Shown here: positions 52,155 through 60,934 of the stretch, in pieces
Position numbering within the stretch: the stretch's first letter is position 1
Layout: every line of letters begins with the position of its first letter
Origin: CALKJP01 sp046299555
GTDB taxonomy: Bacteria > Bacteroidota > Bacteroidia > JACCXN01
Assembly (NCBI GenBank): GCA_046299555.1
Contig: JBKBHS010000002.1
Location: 62,001-126,000, forward strand
Length of the DNA: 64,000 bases
Reading direction: 5' to 3'
Notes under the pieces: generated by a model
Database searches by the model: none
Told to the model about the DNA's origin: nothing
Seen by the model: the letters and a program-made list of their open reading frames with translations, nothing else
Made by a program: the position numbers and the translations under genes

Positions 52155-52309
52155 ATTTTAAATATTCACTATTCCTAAAAAGAGTTTATGTGTTAATCCT
52201 TTAATTATGTTGATTGGTCTAAAGAAAGACAATATTTAAAAAAATTCAAAAACAGAATTATTATATTTACCAATCGTCCATTTATTTATGAACAAAAAAC
52301 TGAAAATAT

Positions 52310-53377
52310 ATGGAAAGTACAACTCAAAAAATATCCATCCGAAAATCTACTGAATCCAGAATAAATCAAGTTGATTTTAATAATATACCTTTTGGTAAAA
52401 TTTTTTCTGACCACATGTATGTGGTTGAATATAATGGTAAAGAATGGGTAAATCCTCAGATTGTTCCATATGGTAATATGCCATTTAGTCCATCCAGCGC
52501 AGTAATTCATTACGGTCAATCGATTTTTGAAGGAATGAAAGCCTATAAAAATAAAAAGGGAGAAATAATGCTTTTTAGGCCATTAGATAATTTTAAGCGT
52601 TTAAATCGTTCAGCTGTTAGAATGTGTATGCCTGAATTGCCTGAAGAATTATTTATGGAAGGACTTAAAGAGTTAATTAATATTGACAGCAAATGGGTAC
52701 CTGATACAGAAGGATCAGCATTATATATTCGTCCATTTATGTTTTCATCCGATGAATTTTTAGGAGTTCGTCCATCAGAGCATTATAAGTTTATGATAAT
52801 TACTTCTCCTGTAGGAGCATATTATACTGAGCCGGTTAAAGTGTTGGTAGAAGACTATTATACTCGAGCCGTTGAAGGAGGAATCGGATTTGTAAAAGCT
52901 GCAGGAAATTATGCACGTTCATTGTATCCTGCCAAACTTGCTCAAGATAAAGGTTATCATCAATTAATATGGACGGATGCGCGTGAAAAAAAATACATTG
53001 AAGAATCTGGCACTATGAATGTAATGTTTGTTATAGATGACACCTTAATTACTCCTGCAGTAAGTACAACCATTTTAGAAGGTATTACACGCGATAGTGT
53101 ATTAACTTTAGCAAGAGAATGGGGAATGAAAGTAGAAGAACGAAGAGTATCAGTGGCCGAAGTTATTGAAGCACATGAAAAAGGAAGTTTAAAAGATGCT
53201 TTTGGAACGGGTACTGCAGCTACCATTGCTCATTTTGCATTAATAGGTTATAAAGGGAAAGATTATGTTTTACCTCCAATAGAAACACGCGAATTTTCTA
53301 ATAAAGTAAAAATAGAGCTAAATAAAATTCGATTAGCTGAAGTTCCCGATACGCATAATTGGATTATAAAGCTTTAA
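52310..53377 (+). CDS. ilvE: Branched-chain amino acid aminotransferase
   Basis: IlvE moves amino groups between glutamate and leucine, isoleucine or valine, using pyridoxal phosphate. The 355-residue protein is of the longer eukaryote-like BCAT type: VIHYGQSIFEGMKAYK, FRPLDNFKRLNRSA, ALYIRPFMF, FVKAAGNYARS with the PLP lysine at about 196, YIEESGTMNVMF and FGTGTAATI. The start at MESTTQK is the first ATG in a region without an SD. An M50-like gene follows after four bases. Confidence 0.95.
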   Translation: MESTTQKISIRKSTESRINQVDFNNIPFGKIFSDHMYVVEYNGKEWVNPQIVPYGNMPFSPSSAVIHYGQSIFEGMKAYKNKKGEIMLFRPLDNFKRLNRSAVRMCMPELPEELFMEGLKELINIDSKWVPDTEGSALYIRPFMFSSDEFLGVRPSEHYKFMIITSPVGAYYTEPVKVLVEDYYTRAVEGGIGFVKAAGNYARSLYPAKLAQDKGYHQLIWTDAREKKYIEESGTMNVMFVIDDTLITPAVSTTILEGITRDSVLTLAREWGMKVEERRVSVAEVIEAHEKGSLKDAFGTGTAATIAHFALIGYKGKDYVLPPIETREFSNKVKIELNKIRLAEVPDTHNWIIKL

Positions 53378-53381
53378 TTTT

Positions 53382-54062
53382 TTGCCTGATAATATCATTC
53401 AATACATATTACTTTTAGCTGCAATATTGTTTTGCAGAGTCCCATACATCGGAAAATTTCTTCGAGTATTCAATACCTTGCTTCATGAATCCGGTCATGC
53501 AATCATAGCATTAATTACCAATGGTGAAGTAGAACGTATTGATTTATATGCCGATACTTCCGGACAAGCACTTACCAAATCACAAAATACTTTTTTAAAT
53601 TTTTTGGTTGTTATTTCAGGATATCCCATAGCATCTATTGCTGCTTGGGCTTTATTTATTTTATTAAGCCGACATCAATTTTATTTTATAATTTATTTCA
53701 TTATCGGATTAATGCTGTTAAACTTAGTTTTATGGGTTAGAAACAGCTATGGAATTATTTGGCTTTTATTATGTATTACAGGATTAAGTTCATTAATTTA
53801 TTTTAAAAACGAAATTCTAATGGAGTATGTATTATTAATAATTTGTGCAGCTGCATTATCTGAATCGGTTTATTCTGCATGGGTAGTATTTTATTTATCT
53901 ATTAAAATGCCAAAGAGTTCAGGCGATGCCTTTTTATTATCTAAAATGACATATATCCCATCGTTTTTTTGGGGCATATTATTTTTCGCACAAGCAATAT
54001 ATTTTGCATGGCTTAGTATAATTGAATTTTGGAGAGTTTACCCGATTAATTTATCACTTTAG
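53382..54062 (+). CDS. M50B-like membrane metallopeptidase, TTG start
   Basis: The 226-residue protein has about six hydrophobic segments and a zinc-type motif HESGH near 36-40 inside the first, as in M50B-like peptidases of unknown substrate. The rest is membrane-spanning with a conserved-looking SSGDAFLLSKMTYIPSFFWG loop. No ATG exists near the expected start; the TTG at 53382 is the only usual start codon between the ilvE stop and the first helix. It is the second gene of the ilvE transcript. Its 3' end overlaps a 49-codon ORF on the other strand by 17 bases. Confidence 0.7.
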   Translation: MPDNIIQYILLLAAILFCRVPYIGKFLRVFNTLLHESGHAIIALITNGEVERIDLYADTSGQALTKSQNTFLNFLVVISGYPIASIAAWALFILLSRHQFYFIIYFIIGLMLLNLVLWVRNSYGIIWLLLCITGLSSLIYFKNEILMEYVLLIICAAALSESVYSAWVVFYLSIKMPKSSGDAFLLSKMTYIPSFFWGILFFAQAIYFAWLSIIEFWRVYPINLSL

Positions 54063-54195
54063 CATTGGGATAACGTTGCATCCAATTTTCAGCAGATTTT
54101 TTACTCGAAACAGTAATTACGGTTTTATAATCAATTTGAAGTTTAATCAATGCTGACGGATCTTTTGTTGCTTTATTTTTCTTAGATGATTTCAT
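54046..54195 (-). CDS. 49-residue basic protein of unknown function
   Basis: A short ORF on the minus strand encodes MKSSKKNKATKDPSALIKLQ followed by a mixed segment VITVSSKKSAENWMQRYPNA. The start is rich in Lys and Ser, and the remainder has the composition of a real small domain (Trp, Met, hydrophobic strand), unlike most shadow ORFs here. It lies in a region otherwise without genes and overlaps the M50-like gene end-to-end by 17 bases. No promoter match was found. Whether it is expressed is unknown. Confidence 0.5.
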   Translation of the reverse strand: MKSSKKNKATKDPSALIKLQIDYKTVITVSSKKSAENWMQRYPNAKVIN

Positions 54196-54345
54196 AGTTT
54201 TTTAATTTTATAGTTAAACAAATACATTAACCTATATGTTCAAACTTTATTTTGTACTTAACAGGTTTTAACATAATGAGAAAAAATTATTTTTGATAAC
54301 AACGCTAAAATTTAATGATAGTTTAAATAACTGTTCAATAATGTT

Positions 54346-54353
54346 TAAATTTG
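54346..54353 (+). promoter_or_regulatory. -7 element TAAATTTG for the desaturase
   Basis: The motif lies 40 bases upstream of the desaturase ATG. It and the 49-residue ORF are the only features seen in the 330-base gap after the M50-like gene. Confidence 0.45.
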
Positions 54354-54393
54354 ACATCAATTAAATTATTTAAATAAAAATATTATTCTATAA

Positions 54394-55482
54394 ATGCGCA
54401 CATTCAATCCTGTTCGCTTTGCTGACAAAGAAACAGCAGCATTTGCGGCAACTTTAAAACAAAGAGTTGACGAATATTTTAAAAAAAACAACATCTCAAA
54501 AGATGGAAATTTTGAAATGTATAGTAAAACATTTTTCATGTTTGCTTTACATTTTATACCTTATGCTTTTATAGTAGCTGATACTTTTACCGGAACTTTT
54601 TGGTATTACTTAATGTGGATGATATCCGGAGTTGGCTTAGCCGGAATTGGCTTATCAGTGATGCATGATGCGAATCATGGTGCATATTCAAGAAATCAAA
54701 AAATAAATGATTTAATGTGTTTGTCATTAAATTTAGTAGGTGGTCATGCTTTAAATTGGCGTATTCAGCACAATGTTTTACATCATACCTATACCAATGT
54801 TCATGGATTAGATGAAGATATAAGCCCTGCCAAAGTTCTCCGTTTTTCGCCTCATGCTCCTAAGTATAAGTTTCATCGTTTTCAGCATATTTATGCTATC
54901 TTTTTTTACGCTTTAATGTCTTTTAACTGGATTATTGTAAAAGATTTTAACCGATTAAAACAATACAATGATATGGGCTTATTAAAAGCTCAAAAAACAA
55001 CCTTTGGTAAAGAATTATTTTACGTAATTATTACCAAGATTTTTTATTTATCATATATGATAGGTATTCCAATGTTGTTTTCGGAAGCAACTGTAGGTCA
55101 AGTTTTATTAGGCTATGTATTATATCACATTGTAGCAGGTTTAATTTTAGCTTTAGTGTTTCAACCTGCTCATGTTATAGAACAAACCTTGTATCCTTTA
55201 CCAAACGAAAATAGGGTAGTAGAAAAAAATTGGTTTGCTCATCAAATGTTGACAAGCGCAAATTATTCCGAAAAAAATAAATTATTAACCTGGTATGTTG
55301 GTGGATTAAACTACCAAATTGAACACCACTTATTTCCAACAGTGTGTCATGTTCATTATCCTAAAATTGCACCCATTGTAAAGCAAACGGCAAAAGAATT
55401 TGGTCTTCCTTATCATGGCGATATGTCTTTTTCAGAAGCGATCGTTTTGCATTTTAAAATGTTAAAAAAACTAGGTCAATAA
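54394..55482 (+). CDS. Membrane fatty acid (acyl-CoA/acyl-lipid) desaturase
   Basis: The 362-residue membrane protein carries the three histidine boxes of front-end desaturases: HDANHG at 91-96, HNVLHH at 126-131 and QIEHHLFP near 308-315. Four membrane helices are visible around 48-64, 70-92, 205-225 and 230-250. It introduces double bonds into acyl chains using O2 and a di-iron centre, probably adjusting membrane fluidity. The HXXXH...QXXHH layout is close to the linoleoyl-CoA desaturase family of Bacteroidota. The electron donor is not encoded nearby. It is a single gene. Confidence 0.9.
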   Translation: MRTFNPVRFADKETAAFAATLKQRVDEYFKKNNISKDGNFEMYSKTFFMFALHFIPYAFIVADTFTGTFWYYLMWMISGVGLAGIGLSVMHDANHGAYSRNQKINDLMCLSLNLVGGHALNWRIQHNVLHHTYTNVHGLDEDISPAKVLRFSPHAPKYKFHRFQHIYAIFFYALMSFNWIIVKDFNRLKQYNDMGLLKAQKTTFGKELFYVIITKIFYLSYMIGIPMLFSEATVGQVLLGYVLYHIVAGLILALVFQPAHVIEQTLYPLPNENRVVEKNWFAHQMLTSANYSEKNKLLTWYVGGLNYQIEHHLFPTVCHVHYPKIAPIVKQTAKEFGLPYHGDMSFSEAIVLHFKMLKKLGQ

Positions 55483-55517
55483 GCCTTTTCTAATTTAGCA
55501 TAAGCAGAATATTTGAT

Positions 55518-55525
55518 TATTTTTG
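55518..55525 (+). promoter_or_regulatory. -7 element TATTTTTG for recN
   Basis: The motif ends 19 bases before the recN ATG. Confidence 0.45.
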
Positions 55526-55544
55526 TCAGCATTATTAATGCTTT

Positions 55545-57200
55545 ATGCTTACGCATCTATATGTAAAAAATTATGCATTAATTGAGTCTTTAGAAATTGA
55601 TTTTCAAAAAGGCTTAACCATAATTACCGGTGAAACCGGTGCTGGTAAATCAATACTTCTAGGTGCATTGGGGTTAGTGATTGGACAACGTGCAGATTCG
55701 CAAGCCTTAAGAGATAAAGAGCAAAAATGTGTGGTTGAAGTAACCTTTGATATTAAAGGCTATAAGCTTAAATCTTTTTTTAAATCAAATGATTTAGATT
55801 ATTCAGATGAGTGTGTGGTGCGAAGAGAAATTAATCCTGCCGGAAATTCAAGAGCATTTATTAATGATACTCCAGTTACCTTACCTGTTTTAAAGGAACT
55901 CGGAAATTATTTAATTGATATACATTCGCAACACGAAACCTTAGAAATCAATTCAGGATCCTTTCAGCTTTCATTGGTAGATGCTGTTGCTGACAATGTT
56001 AAATTATTAACGGAATATCAGCAGCTATTTACACAATACAAATCATTGCAAAAACAATTAGTAGAACTGAAAGCTCAGGAAGAACAATCGAAAAAAGATT
56101 TTGATTACTATTCTTTTTTGTACAATGAACTGGAAGAAGCAGCTATAAACGCTGATGAATTAAAGAACGCAGAAGAAGAGCTTGAAACATTAAATAATGC
56201 AGAAGAAATACAATCCAATTTAATTGCTGCAGCTAATATTTTATCAGAAGGGGAACTTAATACCTTAAATCAGTTTGCTGAAATTAAAAACTTACTGAAT
56301 AATGCTGCCAAGCATAATGCTCAGGCTAAGGAACTAGCAGACAGAGTAACATCGCTTTATATCGAATTAAAAGAGCTTTCAAGAGAAATAACAGCAGCTT
56401 CAGAATCAATTACAGCCGACCCTGAAAAAGCTCAAATGTTGAGTGATAAATTAGATACCTATCATCATTTATTACAGAAACATAGAGTAGCAACTGCTGA
56501 AGAACTAATTCAGATTAAAAATGAGTTGGAATCTAAACTGCAATTTGTAACAGGATTGGATACTGAAATTGCAAAACTTGAAAGTGCCATTCAAGAATCA
56601 GAAAAAGAACTATTACAACAAGCGGAAGAAATTTCAAAACGCAGAAACAGCAAATTGCAAGAAATTGAAAAATCTGTTTCTCAAACATTGTCTGCTCTTG
56701 GAATGCCCAATGCTGTTTTAAAAATCAATTGCCAAAAGCTTGATAAATTAAATGAATCAGGATTGGATAGTGTTCAATTTTTATTTAGCGCTAATAAAGG
56801 CAGCGAACCTAAAGAGTTAGGCAAGGTTGCTTCCGGTGGCGAATTATCACGTTTAATGCTTTCTTTAAAGGCCATGTTAGCTAAAGTTAAAACATTGCCA
56901 ACAATTATTTTTGATGAAATTGATACAGGCGTATCAGGCGAAATAGCTTATAAAATTGGCAGTATAATGGAAGAAATGGCCAAGCATATGCAAGTTATTA
57001 CAATAACTCATTTGCCGCAAATAGCCAGCAAAGGAAAAGTACATTTAAAAGTGTATAAACAAGATAAAGGAGATATTACTCATTCATCTATTAAACAATT
57101 AAGTAAAGATGAGAGAGTAGAGGAGATTGCCCACATGCTTAGCGGAGATAAAATAACCGATGTTGCATTGCAAAATGCAAAAAGCTTATTGAGTTTGTAA
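55545..57200 (+). CDS. recN: DNA repair protein RecN
   Basis: RecN is an SMC-like ATPase that helps repair double-strand breaks. The 551-residue protein begins LYVKNYALIESLEIDF, has Walker A GETGAGKS near 29-36, a long coiled coil (about 150-370), the signature VASGGELSRLMLSLKAMLA and Walker B PTIIFDEIDTGVSG, then ITHLPQIASKG. Length is normal. fabI follows 38 bases later on the same strand. Confidence 0.96.
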   Translation: MLTHLYVKNYALIESLEIDFQKGLTIITGETGAGKSILLGALGLVIGQRADSQALRDKEQKCVVEVTFDIKGYKLKSFFKSNDLDYSDECVVRREINPAGNSRAFINDTPVTLPVLKELGNYLIDIHSQHETLEINSGSFQLSLVDAVADNVKLLTEYQQLFTQYKSLQKQLVELKAQEEQSKKDFDYYSFLYNELEEAAINADELKNAEEELETLNNAEEIQSNLIAAANILSEGELNTLNQFAEIKNLLNNAAKHNAQAKELADRVTSLYIELKELSREITAASESITADPEKAQMLSDKLDTYHHLLQKHRVATAEELIQIKNELESKLQFVTGLDTEIAKLESAIQESEKELLQQAEEISKRRNSKLQEIEKSVSQTLSALGMPNAVLKINCQKLDKLNESGLDSVQFLFSANKGSEPKELGKVASGGELSRLMLSLKAMLAKVKTLPTIIFDEIDTGVSGEIAYKIGSIMEEMAKHMQVITITHLPQIASKGKVHLKVYKQDKGDITHSSIKQLSKDERVEEIAHMLSGDKITDVALQNAKSLLSL

Positions 57201-57238
57201 ATTTCATTACTTTTGATAAACTTTTAAAACGAAGAAAC

Positions 57239-58048
57239 ATGATACTAAAAGGAAAAAGAGGAATTATTTTTGGTGCATTAGATGAGCGTTCTATTGCATG
57301 GAAAGTAGCTGAAAAAGCTTATGCTGAGGGAGCAACTTTTACTTTAACTAACGCTCCAATTGCATTGCGAATGGGCGAAATAAACAAACTTGCTGAGAAA
57401 TGCAATACAACAGTTATTCCCGCTGATGCTACTTCGTTGGAAGATTTAGAAAAATTATTTACCGAATCGATGGAAAAATTGGGGGGTAAAATTGATTTTG
57501 TTTTACACTCAATAGGCATGTCATTAAACGTGCGTAAAGGAAGACACTACACCGATACAAATTATGAATTTTGGCAAAAGGGAATGGATATTTCAGCCTT
57601 ATCGTTTCATAAAGTTTTACAAACAGCCAAAAAATTAGATGCGCTAAATGAATGGGCTTCTGTATTGGCATTATCATACATAGCTGCTCAGCGTGTATTT
57701 CCTGATTACAACGATATGGCCGAAAACAAAGCCATGTTAGAATCTATTGCTCGTAGTTTTGGTTATCATTATGGGGTAGCCAAAAAGGTAAGAGTAAATA
57801 CCATTTCACAATCTCCAACCATGACTACAGCCGGTTCTGGAATAAAAGGTTTTGATGCATTTTATAATTATGCCGATAAAATGTCGCCATTAGGAAATGC
57901 ACCGGCCGAAGCTTGTGCTGATTATTGTGTGGTAATGTTTTCGGATTACACAAGATATGTTACCATGCAAAATTTATTTCACGATGGCGGGTTTTCAACA
58001 ACCGGAGTTAGTCAAGCTGTGATGGAAATGTTTATGTCAAACGAATAA
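57239..58048 (+). CDS. fabI: Enoyl-[acyl-carrier-protein] reductase FabI
   Basis: FabI performs the last reduction of fatty acid elongation with NADH. The 269-residue protein has the FabI-type nucleotide-binding start KGKRGIIFGALDERSIAW, DFVLHSIGMS, and the Tyr-x6-Lys pair in DYNDMAENKAMLE, followed by VNTISQSPTMT. It is the FabI rather than the FabK or FabV type and so should be in the triclosan-sensitive class; that is known for the family, not tested. It follows recN by 38 bases. Confidence 0.95.
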   Translation: MILKGKRGIIFGALDERSIAWKVAEKAYAEGATFTLTNAPIALRMGEINKLAEKCNTTVIPADATSLEDLEKLFTESMEKLGGKIDFVLHSIGMSLNVRKGRHYTDTNYEFWQKGMDISALSFHKVLQTAKKLDALNEWASVLALSYIAAQRVFPDYNDMAENKAMLESIARSFGYHYGVAKKVRVNTISQSPTMTTAGSGIKGFDAFYNYADKMSPLGNAPAEACADYCVVMFSDYTRYVTMQNLFHDGGFSTTGVSQAVMEMFMSNE

Positions 58049-58068
58049 ATAAATTCAATATTAAAGCA

Positions 58069-58108
58069 AATAAAAAAGTCATGCTTAAAAAGTCAGGGCT
58101 TTTTTATT
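58069..58108 (+). terminator. Probable terminator after fabI
   Basis: AATAAAAAAG and CTTTTTTATT are complementary over 10 bases with a 20-base loop that has some inner pairing. The stem is A/T-rich and so weaker than others here. Confidence 0.5.
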
Positions 58109-58466
58109 AAAAGATATTCCAGCTCCAATCTTTTATTCCGATATAAATTCCGTCAGTTCTTTTTTCAATAGGGTAAGTTTCTACACAATCGCCTGCACCA
58201 AGTGTATATCTGCCTGTTTTTAAATCGAAGGGATATTTATGCCAAGGACATTCAATAGCTCCGTTTTCATTGCATTTTCCTCCGCTTAATGGAGCTCCCT
58301 GATGTGGACAACGATTATCCATGGCGTAAAATTCACCTTTGTATCGTGCCATGCAAAATCTTCGTTTACCTACAATTACTTCAATAGAACCATTATCTGG
58401 TATTACTTCAAAACCTTGTTGTTCTGATTCAAAAACTTTATGCCAGATTATTTTCTTTTTAAACAT
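58107..58466 (-). CDS. Rieske 2Fe-2S ferredoxin-like protein
   Basis: The 119-residue protein is a single Rieske domain. The cluster ligands are Cys53-x-His55 in NRCPHQGAPLSGG and Cys73-x-x-His76 in ECPWHKYPFDLKTG. It resembles the ferredoxin subunits of nitrite reductase (NirD) and dioxygenase systems. Its ATG overlaps the stop of the DUF5916 gene in a TAATG, so it is translationally coupled as the last gene of a three-gene operon. No oxygenase partner is adjacent. Its role is electron transfer, partner unknown. Confidence 0.88.
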   Translation of the reverse strand: MFKKKIIWHKVFESEQQGFEVIPDNGSIEVIVGKRRFCMARYKGEFYAMDNRCPHQGAPLSGGKCNENGAIECPWHKYPFDLKTGRYTLGAGDCVETYPIEKRTDGIYIGIKDWSWNIF

Positions 58467-60922
58467 TACGCGTGTTTTTTATGAGGTTTTAACATCAGGT
58501 AATCTAAAAAATATAAAACCTTAATGGATATACTGTTTAACTGTGGTCCTTCAATAGTGTTTTCAAAGTTTTCTATATAACTATATCCTGTAAGTTGTGA
58601 TAAATCAGTGATTGTATTTTTCCAAACTATTCTCATTTCGCTGCCCGGTGTAAAGTTCCAAACATACACCATATCAATGGTAAATGCATTGAAGTTTAAA
58701 TTACTGTTTCCTTTGTAATCGGTATCATACAAATTACCATCTAATCCTAAATTTTTAAATTCTTTATATACTGCTTTTGACCAATAATGTCTTAAGCGGA
58801 AGGTAAGTGCCATTCTGTTTGTCATGGAATAACGAAAATTAAATGTATTGGAAATAGTGTGTACATTTCTGATACCAAAAATACTCGTATCATTATTTAA
58901 AATAATACTTCCATTGGGATTTAATGCCACACCTTCGTCATTGGTTCTAAATTCTTCAAAGTATTCATGAATTAAAAGTATTTTATCAGTAGCTCTAATT
59001 CTGGGAGCTATACGATACGAAAAATCATTACGGCCATTTCTATCGTAACTGCGGTAGTTGAAGTTTCCATCTAATGCAAACTTTTTACGATAGTCGGACG
59101 AATACCAGTATCCACCACCCAAATATTTTGGAAGTGTATAAAATCTGCCTCTTACTCGTGGTTCAAAAAAATCATAACTCTCTATTGGGCGTGCATTGGC
59201 GTTTATTCCCATGCTAAAGAAATAACGCGTAATAGTTGTGTTGCTGCTTAAGTTGATAGTTAAATTTTGAAACTTATCAGGCACATACAAGCGAGAGTAT
59301 GTTACTCTAATGGTATTGTAAATATTGTTTAGTTTCCAGAATGGGCGGAAAATATTGTAAGAATAATATCCTTCGTAATCGGTGGTATTATTGTTTAATA
59401 AGAAACCTAAATCGCGCGGATTGTAACGGTCGCTTAATTGACGAATATTTATTCCATATTGATTTTGTCCGCTAATTTTTCCTGCATTAATTCTAAAATT
59501 ATGTCCTAAATCAACAGGCTTATCAGGATGGTAAAGCTGGCTTACTGCTCCAAATCCGGTAAAGGCAAAGGAATTTGACTGGTCCGCAATTTTAAATTGT
59601 GTAGCACTCACATTGGCATCGTAAAAACTTCCTTCGCGCATTACATTGGTGTTTACAACACTGAAATAAGAATTGTTTTTAAACGATTGATCTAAAACAA
59701 ATACATTGTAATTCGTTAATGGGTCAGTTAAAATATTTCTTTTTTCTCCATTATTATTTTCGGCAACAGCAAAGGTTTTATTAGTAGTGGCATTAAAAAT
59801 ACCAACTCCCAAACCTTTTCTGGTACGACCGGAAATTTTGGATGCATTGATTAATTGACTGGTTGATGGATTAGAAACAATTTTTTCATTTTCATTTAGT
59901 TGTTCGTAAACCGTGTAATAGTTTTTAGGAGTTCCTCCAACACGCCTTGAATAAAACAATCCTCCACGATTAAATAATTCTGTTCCTTCGGTAAAAAAAG
60001 GTCTGAAATCATTAAACTGAACTTCAAATGGAGAAAGATTTAATACCAAATTATCAGATTGTACTTGACCGAAATCCGGAACTAATGTCATATCCAAAGT
60101 AAAACTTTCGTTAATTCCATATTTCAAATCCGTTCCTGCATTAAAGGTGCTGTTTACAGTGGAACCGTTATTGGTTTTGTAATGGTCGGCATAGTATGAA
60201 ACATAGGGCGTGAGCGATAAACGTATAGGTGAAACAATATTTTCTATTCCTTTTAAAATACCAAATTGATTTACAAAACCTTCGTTAGCAGGGTCAACAA
60301 AATTCCAGTAACTAATTTCTCTGTGTCTGCGAATGCCGCGCATAAAATTTACGCCCCATGTTTGAACCGGAACATCAGCAAAGCGTATGGCACTAAAAGG
60401 TATCTTTAATTCAACGTACCAATTGTTTCCTTCAATTTTTACTTTGCTGTCCCAAACGGCATTCCATAAATAATCTTCACCATTGGCAGAGTAGCGAATA
60501 TCCGTTTGCACACCGGCAGCATTTACAATAAATCCAAATGCATTTATGGCATCATTGTAGGTATCGAGATAAATTCCAAACTGATCGCTATTGGTATTTG
60601 GTAAATCTCTTTCTCCAACTTCTCGTAGGATAGAATCATGGGCTACATCATACAAAATAGCACCTACGTACAGCGCTACATCATCATACAATAATTTAAC
60701 CTCTGTATGTTGTGTAGCAGGTTGGCCTGTATTTATTTGTCGCTGAGTAAAACCGACAAGAGCAGGGGCTGCATCCCAACAAACTTCATTGGGTATGCCA
60801 TCTAATTTAGGAACTATTGATGTTCTAACAGCAATTGCTTCTTTTTTGGGATTATCAGCAAAAAGGGAAAAATAAATTCCAAAAACACAAATAAGATTTA
60901 ATATATAGCGTACAATAATCAA
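58466..60922 (-). CDS. DUF5916 outer-membrane protein with N-terminal CBM9-like domain
   Basis: The 818-residue protein has a signal peptide (to about 22). Residues 35-225 form a CBM9-like sugar-binding fold (PKLDGIPNEVCWDAAPALVGF, DDVALYVGAILYD, FGIYLDTYNDAINAFGFIVN). The remainder, about 240-818, is a series of amphipathic strands (DFRPFFTEGTELFNRGGLFYSRR, NFRYSMTNRMALTFRLRHYW), as in DUF5916 proteins, which probably form an outer-membrane barrel. Function of the family is unsettled. It lies 12 bases after the M61 peptidase gene and is coupled to the Rieske gene. Confidence 0.82.
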   Translation of the reverse strand: MIIVRYILNLICVFGIYFSLFADNPKKEAIAVRTSIVPKLDGIPNEVCWDAAPALVGFTQRQINTGQPATQHTEVKLLYDDVALYVGAILYDVAHDSILREVGERDLPNTNSDQFGIYLDTYNDAINAFGFIVNAAGVQTDIRYSANGEDYLWNAVWDSKVKIEGNNWYVELKIPFSAIRFADVPVQTWGVNFMRGIRRHREISYWNFVDPANEGFVNQFGILKGIENIVSPIRLSLTPYVSYYADHYKTNNGSTVNSTFNAGTDLKYGINESFTLDMTLVPDFGQVQSDNLVLNLSPFEVQFNDFRPFFTEGTELFNRGGLFYSRRVGGTPKNYYTVYEQLNENEKIVSNPSTSQLINASKISGRTRKGLGVGIFNATTNKTFAVAENNNGEKRNILTDPLTNYNVFVLDQSFKNNSYFSVVNTNVMREGSFYDANVSATQFKIADQSNSFAFTGFGAVSQLYHPDKPVDLGHNFRINAGKISGQNQYGINIRQLSDRYNPRDLGFLLNNNTTDYEGYYSYNIFRPFWKLNNIYNTIRVTYSRLYVPDKFQNLTINLSSNTTITRYFFSMGINANARPIESYDFFEPRVRGRFYTLPKYLGGGYWYSSDYRKKFALDGNFNYRSYDRNGRNDFSYRIAPRIRATDKILLIHEYFEEFRTNDEGVALNPNGSIILNNDTSIFGIRNVHTISNTFNFRYSMTNRMALTFRLRHYWSKAVYKEFKNLGLDGNLYDTDYKGNSNLNFNAFTIDMVYVWNFTPGSEMRIVWKNTITDLSQLTGYSYIENFENTIEGPQLNSISIKVLYFLDYLMLKPHKKHA

Positions 60923-60934
60923 CGATAAAATTAC

